Shown piece after piece: positions 17,102-25,199 of a DNA stretch of 64,000 bases. The stretch comes from an uncultured Lachnospiraceae bacterium (GTDB taxonomy: Bacteria; Bacillota; Clostridia; Lachnospirales; Lachnospiraceae). The DNA lies in assembly GCA_947625775.1 (NCBI GenBank), contig CANQPM010000004.1:62001-126000 (forward strand). The letters run 5' to 3'. The notes beneath the pieces were generated by a model. The model searched no databases. It saw nothing but the letters and a program-made list of their open reading frames with translations, and was not told the DNA's origin. Each line of letters opens with the position of its first letter. Positions within the stretch are counted from its first letter, which is position 1. The translations under genes and the position numbers were made by a program.

Positions 17102-18730
17102 CTACAAAACAGCCCTTAATTTTTCAGTTTCAGTTTCTATAACCCTTTTATCAATTCTTTGAAATAAAACTTCTATTTCAGGAAGTAAATAACCGGCTGA
17201 AACATAATGTTTTTCCCATTTGTTATTTATACCCAGCCATTTGCACACCTTCTCTGATGAAAATGGTAAAAATGGAAATAGTAAGACTGCCAAATTAGCG
17301 ATAATCTGAACGCATTGATAAAGTGTATTTTTACATACATTCTCATCAGTGGTTCTGGTAATCCAGGGCTGTTCAGCGTCAAAAAATTTATTTGCGTTTC
17401 TTATAAACTTAAATATTTCAGAAATTGCATCCTTGAAAGCGCCATTTTCAATCTGTCTGCCGACGGAAACAAACAATTCATCTATACGATTGCTGATAAA
17501 CGGATTATCTGTTCCATCCGGGACAATCCCGTCAAAATATTTTACGATAAACGCTAACGAACGGTTCACAAAATTTCCGTATGCCCCAAGCAGCTCACCA
17601 TTATGGCTATGGACATATTCCCTCCATGAAAAATCCGCATCCTTTTTTTCAGGACCATGTGCCAGGAAAAAGTAACGGATTGAATCTGCTTCATAATTCT
17701 CCAACAGCTCTTTAACCCAAATTGCATAATTTTGACTGGTAGATATTTTCCTTCCTTCTAAAGTCAGATATTCGCTTGACACAATCTGATCCGGCAAATG
17801 CCAATTTTTATCATTCCCCAGCAAAAGCGACGGCAAAATAATTGTGTGAAATGGAATATTATCTTTGCCATGCACATAGTAATGTTTCGCGTCTTTACCC
17901 CAGAGTTCTTGAAAGTCAGCACCTCTTGCTTCCGCGGCTGTTTTACTTGCGGATAAATATCCCAACACATTTTCCGCCCATATATAGATTGTTTTGTTTT
18001 CGTAACCAGCTTTGGGGACTTTTATTCCCCATTCCAAATCCCTTGTCAAAGCGCGGTCTCTTAAGCCGTTGTCTATATATTTATTTGTAAAGGCAATGGC
18101 ATTTTTCCTCCAATTTGGGTGATTGTCAACCAGCGCCCTTAGTTCAGCCTGTAATTTTGTAATAGCTATATATAAATGCTTTGAATTTTTAAAGCTTACA
18201 GGCTTTCCGCATACTGCGCAAATCGGCTCTGCAAGCTCCTCTGGTGCGAGCACTGTGCCACAGGCATCACATTGGTCTCCTCTGGTGTCTTTTCCGCATT
18301 TTGGGCATTTTCCCAGCACAAAACGGTCAGCCAAAAAGGTATCGCAGCTTTCACAATATGCCTGCAGAGCCTCTTTTTCGTAAACATAGCTGCTTTCATA
18401 CAATTTTTTATGAAAATCCCTTACAAATTTTTTATGCTCATCCGAAGCTGTCTTTGTATATACATCATAACTAAAACCAAGCTTATTGAAGCAAGCTGCG
18501 AATTCTTCGTGATAAAAATCGCTGATTTCCTGCGGGCTTTTCTTCTCCTGCTTTGCCCGAAGCGCTACTGGAGTTCCATGGCAGTCACTTCCTGATACGA
18601 AATATACATTATCTCCAACAGCCCTGTGATACCTGGCCAATACATCTCCAGGCAATAATCCTGCAATGTGCCCTATATGCAATGAACCATTTGCATATGG
18701 CCATGCGCCGCCGATTAAAATATTTCTCAT
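17102..18730 (-). CDS. metG: Methionyl-tRNA synthetase
   Basis: A 542-residue class I synthetase charging tRNA-Met. The HIGH signature is at residues 18-21 (SLHIGH), the KMSKS loop is KISTS near 338, and the connective insert carries four Cys pairs of a double zinc knuckle (CESC, CPKC, CDAC, CAVC, residues about 125-170), the MetG1/archaeal-like pattern. It lacks the C-terminal EMAP-type tRNA-binding domain present in the usual roughly 650-residue clostridial enzyme, so it could be a second, T-box-controlled isozyme. GAGGT lies seven bases before the ATG. Expression should rise when uncharged tRNA-Met accumulates, through the leader described separately. Confidence 0.93.
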   Translation of the reverse strand: MRNILIGGAWPYANGSLHIGHIAGLLPGDVLARYHRAVGDNVYFVSGSDCHGTPVALRAKQEKKSPQEISDFYHEEFAACFNKLGFSYDVYTKTASDEHKKFVRDFHKKLYESSYVYEKEALQAYCESCDTFLADRFVLGKCPKCGKDTRGDQCDACGTVLAPEELAEPICAVCGKPVSFKNSKHLYIAITKLQAELRALVDNHPNWRKNAIAFTNKYIDNGLRDRALTRDLEWGIKVPKAGYENKTIYIWAENVLGYLSASKTAAEARGADFQELWGKDAKHYYVHGKDNIPFHTIILPSLLLGNDKNWHLPDQIVSSEYLTLEGRKISTSQNYAIWVKELLENYEADSIRYFFLAHGPEKKDADFSWREYVHSHNGELLGAYGNFVNRSLAFIVKYFDGIVPDGTDNPFISNRIDELFVSVGRQIENGAFKDAISEIFKFIRNANKFFDAEQPWITRTTDENVCKNTLYQCVQIIANLAVLLFPFLPFSSEKVCKWLGINNKWEKHYVSAGYLLPEIEVLFQRIDKRVIETETEKLRAVL

Positions 18731-18807
18731 TTTACATACCTCATTTCTTAATTTATAGTGATAACTTAGCTTTTTGCGGCCTTGTAGACCATTCCATTTT
18801 CTGCAAT

Positions 18808-18850
18808 AAAAAAGCCCTCCTCTCTGAAAAATTTCTTTTTCAGGGACGAG
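18808..18850 (-). terminator. T-box regulatory terminator before metG
   Basis: The stem CCCTGAAAAA with TTTTTCAGAGAGGAGGG is followed by TTTTTT on the minus strand. It competes with pairing of the T-box sequence. Confidence 0.85.
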
Positions 18851-19106
18851 AGCGAATGCTTCGTGTTACCACCCTAAATTCACCTATACCTCACGGTATA
18901 AGCCTTATCAGCTGCGGATGAGAAATGATTCATCGATAGCCTGTCACTGTAACGGATGCACCCGTCGTAGCCTTGGCATAACAGCTTCGGTACGCAGCTC
19001 CGAGACCATTTTCAGCAATTCCTTTTGTGTCTGCTTTCACCTACCCAGACTCTCTGTAACATATCTAACTGCTTACTCTTCTCTTCATAGCCTTTAGGAA
19101 TATTTT
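18808..19106 (-). promoter_or_regulatory. T-box riboswitch (Met specifier) in the metG leader
   Basis: On the minus strand the leader has stem I sequences AGAGAG and GGTGAAAGC, a specifier loop reading GAAAATGGTC with ATG (Met) at 19009-19007, the invariant T-box AGGGTGGTAACACG at 18875-18862, and a terminator (18850-18808) whose stem CTGAAAAA/TTTTTCAG ends in a T-run. Uncharged tRNA-Met would bind specifier and T-box and favour the antiterminator. Specifier and downstream gene agree. Confidence 0.93.
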
Positions 19107-19112
19107 TTGTAA

Positions 19113-19141
19113 ATCATACAACGGCTTATTCATTTTGTCAA
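19113..19141 (-). promoter_or_regulatory. Sigma-A promoter of metG
   Basis: On the minus strand TTGACA (19141-19136) is followed by exactly 17 bases and TATGAT (19118-19113). Transcription would begin near 19106, just ahead of stem I of the T-box. Confidence 0.85.
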
Positions 19142-19221
19142 TGATTTTCTGGTTTAATTCGAGAACTTAATTCAAGAACTTCCTGTTGCAGGACATTGCT
19201 TAGCAGAATTTAAGATTATCT

Positions 19222-19250
19222 GTGACAAATCGGTTTGAATAGTGTAAAAT
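19222..19250 (+). promoter_or_regulatory. Sigma-A promoter of trmB
   Basis: GTGACA (19222-19227), 17-base spacer, TAAAAT (19245-19250), about 95 bases before the trmB start. The same promoter with its flanks is repeated at 22047-22075. Confidence 0.65.
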
Positions 19251-19344
19251 ATAGGAAAATATTATATGCGATGGGCGCATATGTGAGTTCGGGCGGGTTT
19301 GCGGTTTTGAAGTGAATGTCGCCAAGGTGCAAAGGAGTGTTGTT

Positions 19345-20001
19345 ATGAGATTGAGAAATGTGACAGGCTCGCGTGAGGTTATTGCGGAGAGCCGCTTTGT
19401 GGTGCAGGAGCCGTCTGAATATAAGGGCAAATGGAGAGAGACTTTTGGAAATGACAGACCTCTGCATATCGAGATAGGCATGGGCAAGGGGCGCTTTATG
19501 ATGGAACTTGCCGCGAAAAATCCTGAGATAAATTATATTGGGATAGAGAAATATTCTACTGTTCTGCTGCGCGCCGTGCAGAAGATGGAAGAAATTGAAA
19601 AGCTTGAAAAACAGGGGCTTGCAAATTTAAAGCTTATAAGAATGGACGCTGAGGACATCGTTAATATTTTTTCGGCAGGCGAGGTGGACAGGATTTACCT
19701 TAATTTTTCTGATCCATGGCCAAAGGACAGGCATGCGAAAAGGCGTCTGCCGTCAAGACAGTTTTTGGAGAGGTATGATAAAATATTGTCAAAGAATGGC
19801 AGGATAGAGTTTAAGACGGACAATGAGGGCTTGTTTGATTTTGCGCTTGGCGAGCTTGAGCCTGCGGGGTGGCGTATTGAGGCTGTGACACGCGACTTGC
19901 ATAATGACGAGCGGCTTTGCGAGGGAAATATTATGACAGAGTATGAGGAAAGGTTTTCAGCGCAGGGAAATCCTATTTTTAAGTATATTATTTATAGGTA
20001 A
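19345..20001 (+). CDS. trmB: tRNA (guanine-N7-)-methyltransferase
   Basis: A 218-residue enzyme that methylates G46 in the variable loop of many tRNAs using S-adenosylmethionine. The SAM-binding motif HIEIGMGKGRFMMELA is near residue 40, and the family signature NFSDPWPKDRHAKRRL is near 120. The start MRLRN is chosen because AAAGGAGTG lies just upstream and family members begin this way; an in-frame GTG 33 bases earlier (19312) is less likely. It is single-gene and faces the convergent membrane-protein gene. Confidence 0.93.
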   Translation: MRLRNVTGSREVIAESRFVVQEPSEYKGKWRETFGNDRPLHIEIGMGKGRFMMELAAKNPEINYIGIEKYSTVLLRAVQKMEEIEKLEKQGLANLKLIRMDAEDIVNIFSAGEVDRIYLNFSDPWPKDRHAKRRLPSRQFLERYDKILSKNGRIEFKTDNEGLFDFALGELEPAGWRIEAVTRDLHNDERLCEGNIMTEYEERFSAQGNPIFKYIIYR

Positions 20002-20154
20002 GGTCAGGTGTATGTGAAAGTCTGCGTAATGAGGTCATATTTAGTCAAAATATGCAAAACGCGGCGCAGTTCACCACAACGAGTTGTGGTGTTTAGCTCC
20101 TTATACTTCATATTCATTCAGTTTCAGAATTATCAAAGATGAAGACATATAAGA

Positions 20155-20598
20155 TTATTGATTGTTTTTACAGTAAATTTTGTACAGACGAAAGGAAGCG
20201 CCCGCCAAAAGAGGCACAAACAGAACATAAGAGATAATCCATACTCTGGGGTGAATGTGCGGCTCGGCTGCGGAAAGATTTGTCTTGTAGTAAAGCAGGA
20301 TTGTATGTTCCCCGTGGACAGAGTCCATTCCCGACAGATTGTAGCTGTGGTAGCCGCCGTTCTCATCATAATACCTTGCCCTCTCCTGACCGTTGTAGGT
20401 AAAATATTCTGCCTCGATGCACTGCCCGTTGTGAGTCAGATCATATTCACGGAACTGGTGAAAGATTGTGTATATCAGCGCAATCAGCGCAATTCCCCAA
20501 AATGCCCACCAGATTCTGGCTTCATAGCTTCTTTCCTGCCTGTCGGTCTCCACCGTTCGGTATCTGCCCATGAAATGTTTTACCCCTTTCCGAAACAA
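20155..20598 (-). CDS. DUF3592-like two-helix membrane protein
   Basis: A 147-residue protein with transmembrane helices at about residues 28-48 and 115-137. The stretch between them, a small beta domain starting with CIEAEYFTYNGQERARYY, lies on the outer face if the N-terminus is inside. This matches the layout of DUF3592 proteins. A second possible start (MGRYRTV, 20571) would drop nine residues; AAAGGGG sits 11 bases before it and fits neither perfectly. No operon partner, function unknown. Confidence 0.6.
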   Translation of the reverse strand: MFRKGVKHFMGRYRTVETDRQERSYEARIWWAFWGIALIALIYTIFHQFREYDLTHNGQCIEAEYFTYNGQERARYYDENGGYHSYNLSGMDSVHGEHTILLYYKTNLSAAEPHIHPRVWIISYVLFVPLLAGASFRLYKIYCKNNQ

Positions 20599-20730
20599 AA
20601 ACTTAAAACATCATCTTTACACTTTATATACTTTAATATACAATAGAAATATATAAAATTACCTTTATAAAAGCACGCTTTTGAGTGTATATCTACAAAA
20701 ATCTATTATTGTGTGTTTTGGAGGTGCAAA

Positions 20731-21570
20731 ATGCCGATACCTATGAAAAAAGGATACAACTTTCTGGTTCAACACAAAAAATACACAAGCATTACTATGC
20801 CTTCACTTGATATTTATGAGGAATACTACGGAATTGGCTTCATTGTCAGCGGCGACAGACAGATTTCAACGCTCGGGCGCACATTTTTTATTCACAAAGG
20901 ATTTATTTCTCCAATGGACATTCATACATATCACAGGACTACCCCGCTTTCCAATCAGACTTATGAAAAATATCATGTCCGTTTTACGCCGCTTATGGCA
21001 AAACGTCTGATTAGCGTATTTGGGGAGGCAAGATTTCATGAGATTATGTCACATTCAAGCTATAAACTGCCGAAGGAGTATCAGGACGAGGCGCTGTCCA
21101 TTTTTCAAAAAATGCTGGAGGAATACGAACACTATGACTGTATCGCGGAGCTTATGCTTCAGGATTTGCTGGAACGCCTGATTGTTATTTTATATCGCTA
21201 CGGGGAGATTCCCGAAGCCGCGGAAATCGGCATAAATACAACAGATGATGCTATTTTAAATGTCCTGTCCTATATCAATATACATTTTGCGGACAATCCT
21301 TCCGTGAAAGAGCTGTCCTCTATCGCTGGATTATCGGAATCCCATTTTATGAAGCGTTTCCGCGACTGTACTGGATGCTCCTGCAAAACTTATATTCATC
21401 ATTACAAAAATAAGATTGCGCAAAGCCTTCTCACACATACGAAAAAATCCATACAGGAAATCTCCGACGAGCTGGGATTTTGCAACTCTAATTATTTTTG
21501 TAAGATTTTCAAAAGCCTCAATGGAATAAACCCCTCCGCGTTTCGCAGAATATATGCGCAAAAAGTATAA
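20731..21570 (+). CDS. AraC-family transcriptional regulator
   Basis: A 279-residue regulator with an N-terminal AraC-type sensor part and a C-terminal double helix-turn-helix (about residues 175-275): VKELSSIAGLSESHFMKRF is the first, IQEISDELGFCNSNYFCKIF the second, and SAFRR closes the domain. The ATG at 20731 follows GGAGGTGCAAA; an upstream in-frame ATG at 20713 overlaps poorly placed sequence. The gene stands alone, so its target is not revealed by neighbours. The sensor part has no recognised ligand pocket signature. Confidence 0.85.
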   Translation: MPIPMKKGYNFLVQHKKYTSITMPSLDIYEEYYGIGFIVSGDRQISTLGRTFFIHKGFISPMDIHTYHRTTPLSNQTYEKYHVRFTPLMAKRLISVFGEARFHEIMSHSSYKLPKEYQDEALSIFQKMLEEYEHYDCIAELMLQDLLERLIVILYRYGEIPEAAEIGINTTDDAILNVLSYINIHFADNPSVKELSSIAGLSESHFMKRFRDCTGCSCKTYIHHYKNKIAQSLLTHTKKSIQEISDELGFCNSNYFCKIFKSLNGINPSAFRRIYAQKV

Positions 21571-21660
21571 TGCGGCGCAGGTAAAAGTTTTCAAATTTTC
21601 AAAATTTTATTGTGGAAAGATTAATAATTGTGGAAAGATATCAAATTATTGATGTTTTTG

Positions 21661-21689
21661 TTGAAAAATAAAGAAAAATATGGTAGTAT
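21661..21689 (+). promoter_or_regulatory. Promoter of the small toxin gene
   Basis: TTGAAA (21661-21666), 17 bases, TAGTAT (21684-21689). Transcription would start near 21696, so the whole left arm of the inverted repeat would be in the mRNA leader. Confidence 0.55.
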
Positions 21690-21760
21690 CTTGTACCAAG
21701 GGACACCGTGCTACGGGGTGGGCTGACCGTTCATTCTTATATAGAGTGGAGGTGACGCCT

Positions 21761-21850
21761 ATGAAAAATCAATTTGATTTTAAAGATATGCTGACATTTG
21801 GCATATTTCTTTTGGCATTGCTTACATTCGTTTTTACGTTTTGCAAGTAA
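21761..21850 (+). CDS. 29-residue holin-like membrane peptide (type I toxin candidate)
   Basis: The peptide MKNQFDFKDM... is one hydrophobic helix (residues about 11-27, LTFGIFLLALLTFVFTF) ending in Cys-Lys. It fits the putative holin-like toxin family (Hol_Tox) of Firmicutes, whose members depolarise the membrane and are usually silenced by an antisense RNA. GGAGGTGACGCCT precedes the ATG. A promoter lies upstream, a terminator directly downstream, and inverted arms pair the 5' and 3' ends. The antitoxin RNA is not proven; it would have to be transcribed from the right on the minus strand. A gene this short is missed by ordinary gene callers. Confidence 0.7.
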   Translation: MKNQFDFKDMLTFGIFLLALLTFVFTFCK

Positions 21851-21858
21851 GGCTACAT

Positions 21859-21904
21859 AGAAAAACCACCCCTGAACTTTGACCGGCGACGGGGTAGTTT
21901 TTCT
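21859..21904. terminator. Terminator after the small toxin
   Basis: AGAAAAACCACCCC (21859-21872) pairs with GGGGTAGTTTTTCT (21891-21904) with one G-T; A- and T-runs on both sides make it usable on either strand, as expected for a toxin mRNA facing an antisense RNA. Confidence 0.7.
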
Positions 21905-22025
21905 ATACTCTAAATCGGTCAACCCACCTTGTGGGCGGTTGTTCCCTTTTGTATATTCAATGTACCATATGCGAGGGGAAATTTCAATAAAAATTTGAAA
22001 ATATTACAAAGTATAATTCATTGCG

Positions 22026-22182
22026 GCAGAAAATTTAAGATTATCTGTGACAAATCACTTTTAATGGTGTAAAATATAGGAAATGTTATATGCCGCAGTG
22101 GGCATATGTGAACGCGGGCGGATTTTCGGGTTTGAGGCGGCAATGTGAAGGCGTGGAGAGGCAGGATATGCGATTAAAGTAA
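22026..22182 (+). repeat. Duplicated trmB upstream region with a five-codon start stub
   Basis: About 155 bases here match the trmB upstream region (19203-19356), including the promoter GTGACA-17-TAAAAT (22047-22075), the ATATGC...GCATATGTGA hairpin and the start ATG. The coding part is cut after ATG CGA TTA AAG TAA (22168-22182), the equivalent of trmB's MRLR. It now lies directly in front of the rhuM-like gene. Confidence 0.7.
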
Positions 22183-22239
22183 AAAAGCTGAGCTGTTGTA
22201 GGCATTTAATATAAGAATACCAGTAAGGACAATGAAAAA

Positions 22240-23223
22240 ATGAATAGTTCCAATATTATTATGTACACCACAGAAGACGGGATGACGAAAATTGAAGTCA
22301 CATTTGATGAAGATACAGTTTGGCTGTCCCTCGAACAGATGGCAGAATTGTTTCAGAGAGATAAATCCACCATTTCGCGGCATATAAAAAATATTTTTTC
22401 AGAGGGTGAATTGGCAAGAGATTCAGTTGTTGCAAAATTTGCAACAACTGCCACTGATGGGAAAACGTATCAAGTGGAATTTTATAATCTAGATGTAATT
22501 ATTTCCGTAGGCTACCGCGTGAAGTCCCTGCGGGGGACACAATTCCGCATTTGGGCAAGTTCAATTTTGAAGGAGTATATGCAAAAGGGATTTGCGCTGG
22601 ATGATGACCGTTTAAAACGGCTTGGCGGAGGAAATTACTTTGACGAATTGCTGGCGCGAATTCGGGATATTCGCGCTTCGGAAAAGGTTTTTTGGAGAAA
22701 AGTATTGGAAATTTATGCCACCAGCATTGATTATAATCCCAGCGCGGAGGCATCGGTTTTATTCTTTAGGCAGGTGCAGAATAAAATGCATTGGGCGGCG
22801 CATAAACACACAGCGGCAGAAATTGTTTATCAGCGTGCAGATGCGGAAAAGGAAAATATGGGGCTGACCTCATGGGAGGGAAAGCAAATCAGACGTTCCG
22901 ATACTGAAATCGCCAAGAATTATCTGACGCAGACGGAGTTGGACGCGCTGGACAAAATTGTGTCGGCGTACCTTGATATTGCGGAGGTGCGGGCTTTGGC
23001 GCATGAGCCAATGTATATGAAAGACTGGCTTGAGACGATTGACGATTACCTGAAAATGACAAGACGCGACATTTTGGCGACGAAAGGACGCGTGACGCAT
23101 AAACAGGCGATTGATAAAGCGCATAAAGAATATGAAAAATACCGAAAAAAACAGGACGAATTGCTCTCGCCAGTCGAACAGCATTTTATGGAAAGCATCA
23201 AGGAATTGGAGGCGCTGGAATAA
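22240..23223 (+). CDS. RhuM-family protein
   Basis: A 327-residue protein of the RhuM family, found in pathogenicity islands, phage and restriction loci. The N-terminal third contains an HTH-like region (LSLEQMAELFQRDKSTISRH, residues about 29-48) and the conserved YRVKSLRGTQFRIWAS block near 93; the C-terminal part is helical and charged. Biochemical activity of the family is not settled; a role in abortive infection or restriction regulation has been proposed. It stands alone behind the duplicated trmB promoter, which may drive it. No methylase or nuclease gene is adjacent. Confidence 0.8.
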   Translation: MNSSNIIMYTTEDGMTKIEVTFDEDTVWLSLEQMAELFQRDKSTISRHIKNIFSEGELARDSVVAKFATTATDGKTYQVEFYNLDVIISVGYRVKSLRGTQFRIWASSILKEYMQKGFALDDDRLKRLGGGNYFDELLARIRDIRASEKVFWRKVLEIYATSIDYNPSAEASVLFFRQVQNKMHWAAHKHTAAEIVYQRADAEKENMGLTSWEGKQIRRSDTEIAKNYLTQTELDALDKIVSAYLDIAEVRALAHEPMYMKDWLETIDDYLKMTRRDILATKGRVTHKQAIDKAHKEYEKYRKKQDELLSPVEQHFMESIKELEALE

Positions 23224-23350
23224 AAGATAGTGAGAACTTTACCTAAATTATCAGATAGAGTTTTGAAAATAAATCTGTATAAATAGGTAGGTATATATGA
23301 ATAGGATTTTGACTAAAATTCTATTTTGCCAAGGCGTGGAGGAGGCTTAA

Positions 23351-23812
23351 ATGTTTGTATTATTTCTGCTTTTGTGGATAGTTTTTAACGGGCGCGTGAC
23401 TGTGGAGATAGTGCTGTTTGGGGTGGTTATTTCAGCGGTTATGTATTGGTTTATGTGTCGCTTTATGGATTTGAACCCTAAGAAAGAGCTGGGATATATA
23501 AAAAAGGGACTGTATTTTTTGGAGTATTTGCTTTGTCTGATAAAGGAGATTGTCGTGGCGAATTTAGCGACGATGCGCCTTGCGCTCACGTCAAATTATG
23601 AGGTTGAGCCTGTACTCGTGCGGTTTGACGTGCCGCTTGAAAATGACGCGTACAAGTTTCTGCTTGCAAATTCGATAACGCTTACCCCTGGTACTATTAC
23701 AGTAGCGATAGACGGCAGCACCTTTACGGTGCATTGCCTTGACAAGACATTTGCGGAGGGTATAGAAAATTCGATTTTCGTAAAGCTGCTGACAAAGCTT
23801 GAACAAGCCTAG
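23351..23812 (+). CDS. mnhE: Mrp antiporter subunit E
   Basis: First gene of the Mrp cluster, 153 residues. N-terminal membrane helices (about residues 3-37) and a later one lead to a cytosolic domain carrying the MnhE signature LLANSITLTPGTITVAIDG near 107. Subunit E stabilises the Mrp complex that exchanges Na+ (or other monovalent cations) for H+ across the cell membrane. GGAGGAGG precedes the ATG by eight bases. The stop lies inside the left arm of a palindromic element (23810-23918). Confidence 0.9.
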   Translation: MFVLFLLLWIVFNGRVTVEIVLFGVVISAVMYWFMCRFMDLNPKKELGYIKKGLYFLEYLLCLIKEIVVANLATMRLALTSNYEVEPVLVRFDVPLENDAYKFLLANSITLTPGTITVAIDGSTFTVHCLDKTFAEGIENSIFVKLLTKLEQA

Positions 23813-23918
23813 TGTACTATACCGATGATATTTAGCATAATTCAAATGTTTATAATACTGATATGATAAAGATTGTTCGTTTCTCTATCGTGCTAAATAT
23901 GAACGGTACAGTACACTA
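23810..23918. repeat. 109-base palindromic element between mnhE and mnhF
   Basis: TAGTGTACTATACC and following bases to TTTAGCA (23810-23837) are inverted at 23891-23918 (TGCTAAATATGAACGG then TACAGTACACTA), about 24 of 28 positions matching. A 53-base AT-rich centre separates the arms. It looks like a miniature inverted-repeat element or an mRNA stabilising/processing structure; the mnhE stop codon TAG is within the first arm. Confidence 0.6.
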
Positions 23919-23988
23919 GTATAAGCGGGTATTTGCGAAAGTCTGTTTAAGAGGACAATTAGGACAATTATAGAAACGAGGACAAAAA

Positions 23989-24384
23989 ATGAACATTATA
24001 AACACTCAAAGTGAAGCGCTGCACTCTGTATGCAGCTTTACGCTTACCATAGTGCCGATTGCGCTTGCCATTATGCTGTTTTTCTGCTTGATACGCGCGA
24101 TAAGAGGTCCTAGGATAGCGGACAGGATTGTCGCCATAAATATGATGGGTACTATTACAATGGTGATTATAGCCACTCTTGCGGTGCGTATGAATGAGGG
24201 GTATCTTGTGGATATCTGCTTGATTTATGCTATGATTTCTTTCTTGGCGGTGACACTTTTGACAAAGGTTTATATGGGCGTATATGCGGAGCGTAATGCC
24301 GAGCGCAGTGCGGCAAAAGAGGAAAAGCGGCAAAACCGCAAGAATACAGCCAATCTCGATATACAACATTCAGACAAGGATTAG
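23989..24384 (+). CDS. mnhF: Mrp antiporter subunit F
   Basis: A 131-residue protein with three membrane helices (about residues 15-37, 46-70, 72-95). It carries the MnhF signature LIRAIRGPRIADRIVAINMM near residue 27, followed by a 30-residue charged tail (AERSAAKEEKRQNRKN...) longer than in typical 90-residue homologues. It belongs to the small hydrophobic part of the antiporter next to subunit G. ACGAGG is seven bases before the ATG. Confidence 0.9.
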   Translation: MNIINTQSEALHSVCSFTLTIVPIALAIMLFFCLIRAIRGPRIADRIVAINMMGTITMVIIATLAVRMNEGYLVDICLIYAMISFLAVTLLTKVYMGVYAERNAERSAAKEEKRQNRKNTANLDIQHSDKD

Positions 24385-24478
24385 GGGCTCGCAAACGCCA
24401 ATAATGATAATGATGGGTAATTACTTATTGGCTTTAAGGGGTATTAACCGTAAATATATTGTAACAGGAGGACATGCA

Positions 24479-24829
24479 ATGATTGCTTGGGAGTGGCTTA
24501 GGTTTCTGCTTGGCGCGGCGCTTCTGCTGGGCGGAATAGTAGTTTTTGCAATAGAAATATTCGGCGTATTCAAATTTAAGTACGTGCTGAACCGCATGCA
24601 CATAGCGGCAGCAGGCGATACGCTTGGCATAGGGCTTTCCATGCTTGGACTGGCGTTGATGAACGGAATGAACTTCAATTCAGTGAAAATGCTTCTGGTA
24701 GTCGTCTTTTTGTGGATTGCCTCGCCCGTAGCGTCACATATGCTTGCCCGCTTTGAGGTCACGACAAATGAGCGCCTTGGAGAGCATTGTGAGCTGCCTG
24801 ATGACAAAAATATCAAGACAAAGAATTAA
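24479..24829 (+). CDS. mnhG: Mrp antiporter subunit G
   Basis: A 116-residue three-helix protein with the MnhG pattern GVFKFKYVLNRMHIAAAGDT near residue 30. AGGAGG lies seven bases upstream of the ATG at 24479; the much longer open frame upstream, overlapping the end of subunit F, is not the start. The gap to the next gene holds no other feature. Confidence 0.9.
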   Translation: MIAWEWLRFLLGAALLLGGIVVFAIEIFGVFKFKYVLNRMHIAAAGDTLGIGLSMLGLALMNGMNFNSVKMLLVVVFLWIASPVASHMLARFEVTTNERLGEHCELPDDKNIKTKN

Positions 24830-24920
24830 AATTCACAGTAAGTAAAAACCCACGCACAATAAAAATTTTTAGGCAATAAAAACTTTCAAGCACCCTACCA
24901 CAGCATAACGGGAGGAAATT

Positions 24921-25199
24921 ATGATGAAAATATTTGAATGCATACTTTTTGCATTTTTGATTATATGCGCAATCTCCGTGAGCTTTTCAAAAAATCTGCT
25001 CAATTCGATTATCATATTTATGTCGTACAGCCTCATTATGTCAATCATCTGGATTCTGCTCGAATCCCCCGACCTTGCAATCACAGAGGCGGCGGTGGGC
25101 GCGGGCATCACGAGTATTTTGTTTTTCGTGACGCTCAAAAAAATCCGCGCGATTGACAATGGCGACGAGGACAAGGATAAGGAGGGCGGGAAAAAATGA
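24921..25199 (+). CDS. MbhD/MrpA C-terminal-like subunit (DUF4040)
   Basis: A 92-residue, three-helix protein with the conserved ESPDLAITEAAVGAGITS block at about 50-67, the signature of the region that in classical MrpA is fused after the NuoL-like domain and in Mbh/Mbs complexes is the separate MbhD. The Glu residues in this block line the ion path in known Mrp structures. Its free-standing form marks this as an Mbh-style split. GGGAGG precedes the ATG pair. It overlaps the next gene by four bases (ATGA at 25196-25199), so the two are translated together. Confidence 0.85.
   Translation: MMKIFECILFAFLIICAISVSFSKNLLNSIIIFMSYSLIMSIIWILLESPDLAITEAAVGAGITSILFFVTLKKIRAIDNGDEDKDKEGGKK

Larger units (their letters stand above)
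21698..21948. repeat. Long imperfect inverted repeat enclosing the small toxin ORF
   Basis: The left arm (21698-21745, containing AAGGGAC and GGTGGGCTGACCG and ending TATATAGAG) matches the reverse complement of the right arm (21902-21948, with GGTGGGTTGACCG and GAGTATAG). Transcription through the locus would give an mRNA whose 5' and 3' ends pair. Such folding is a known feature of type I toxin mRNAs. Confidence 0.65.

Noticed and set aside
20072-20091. CACCACAAC/GTTGTGGTG hairpin between trmB and the DUF3592-like gene as a terminator
   Set aside because: The loop is only two to four bases and no T-run follows on either strand, so I did not list it as a terminator.
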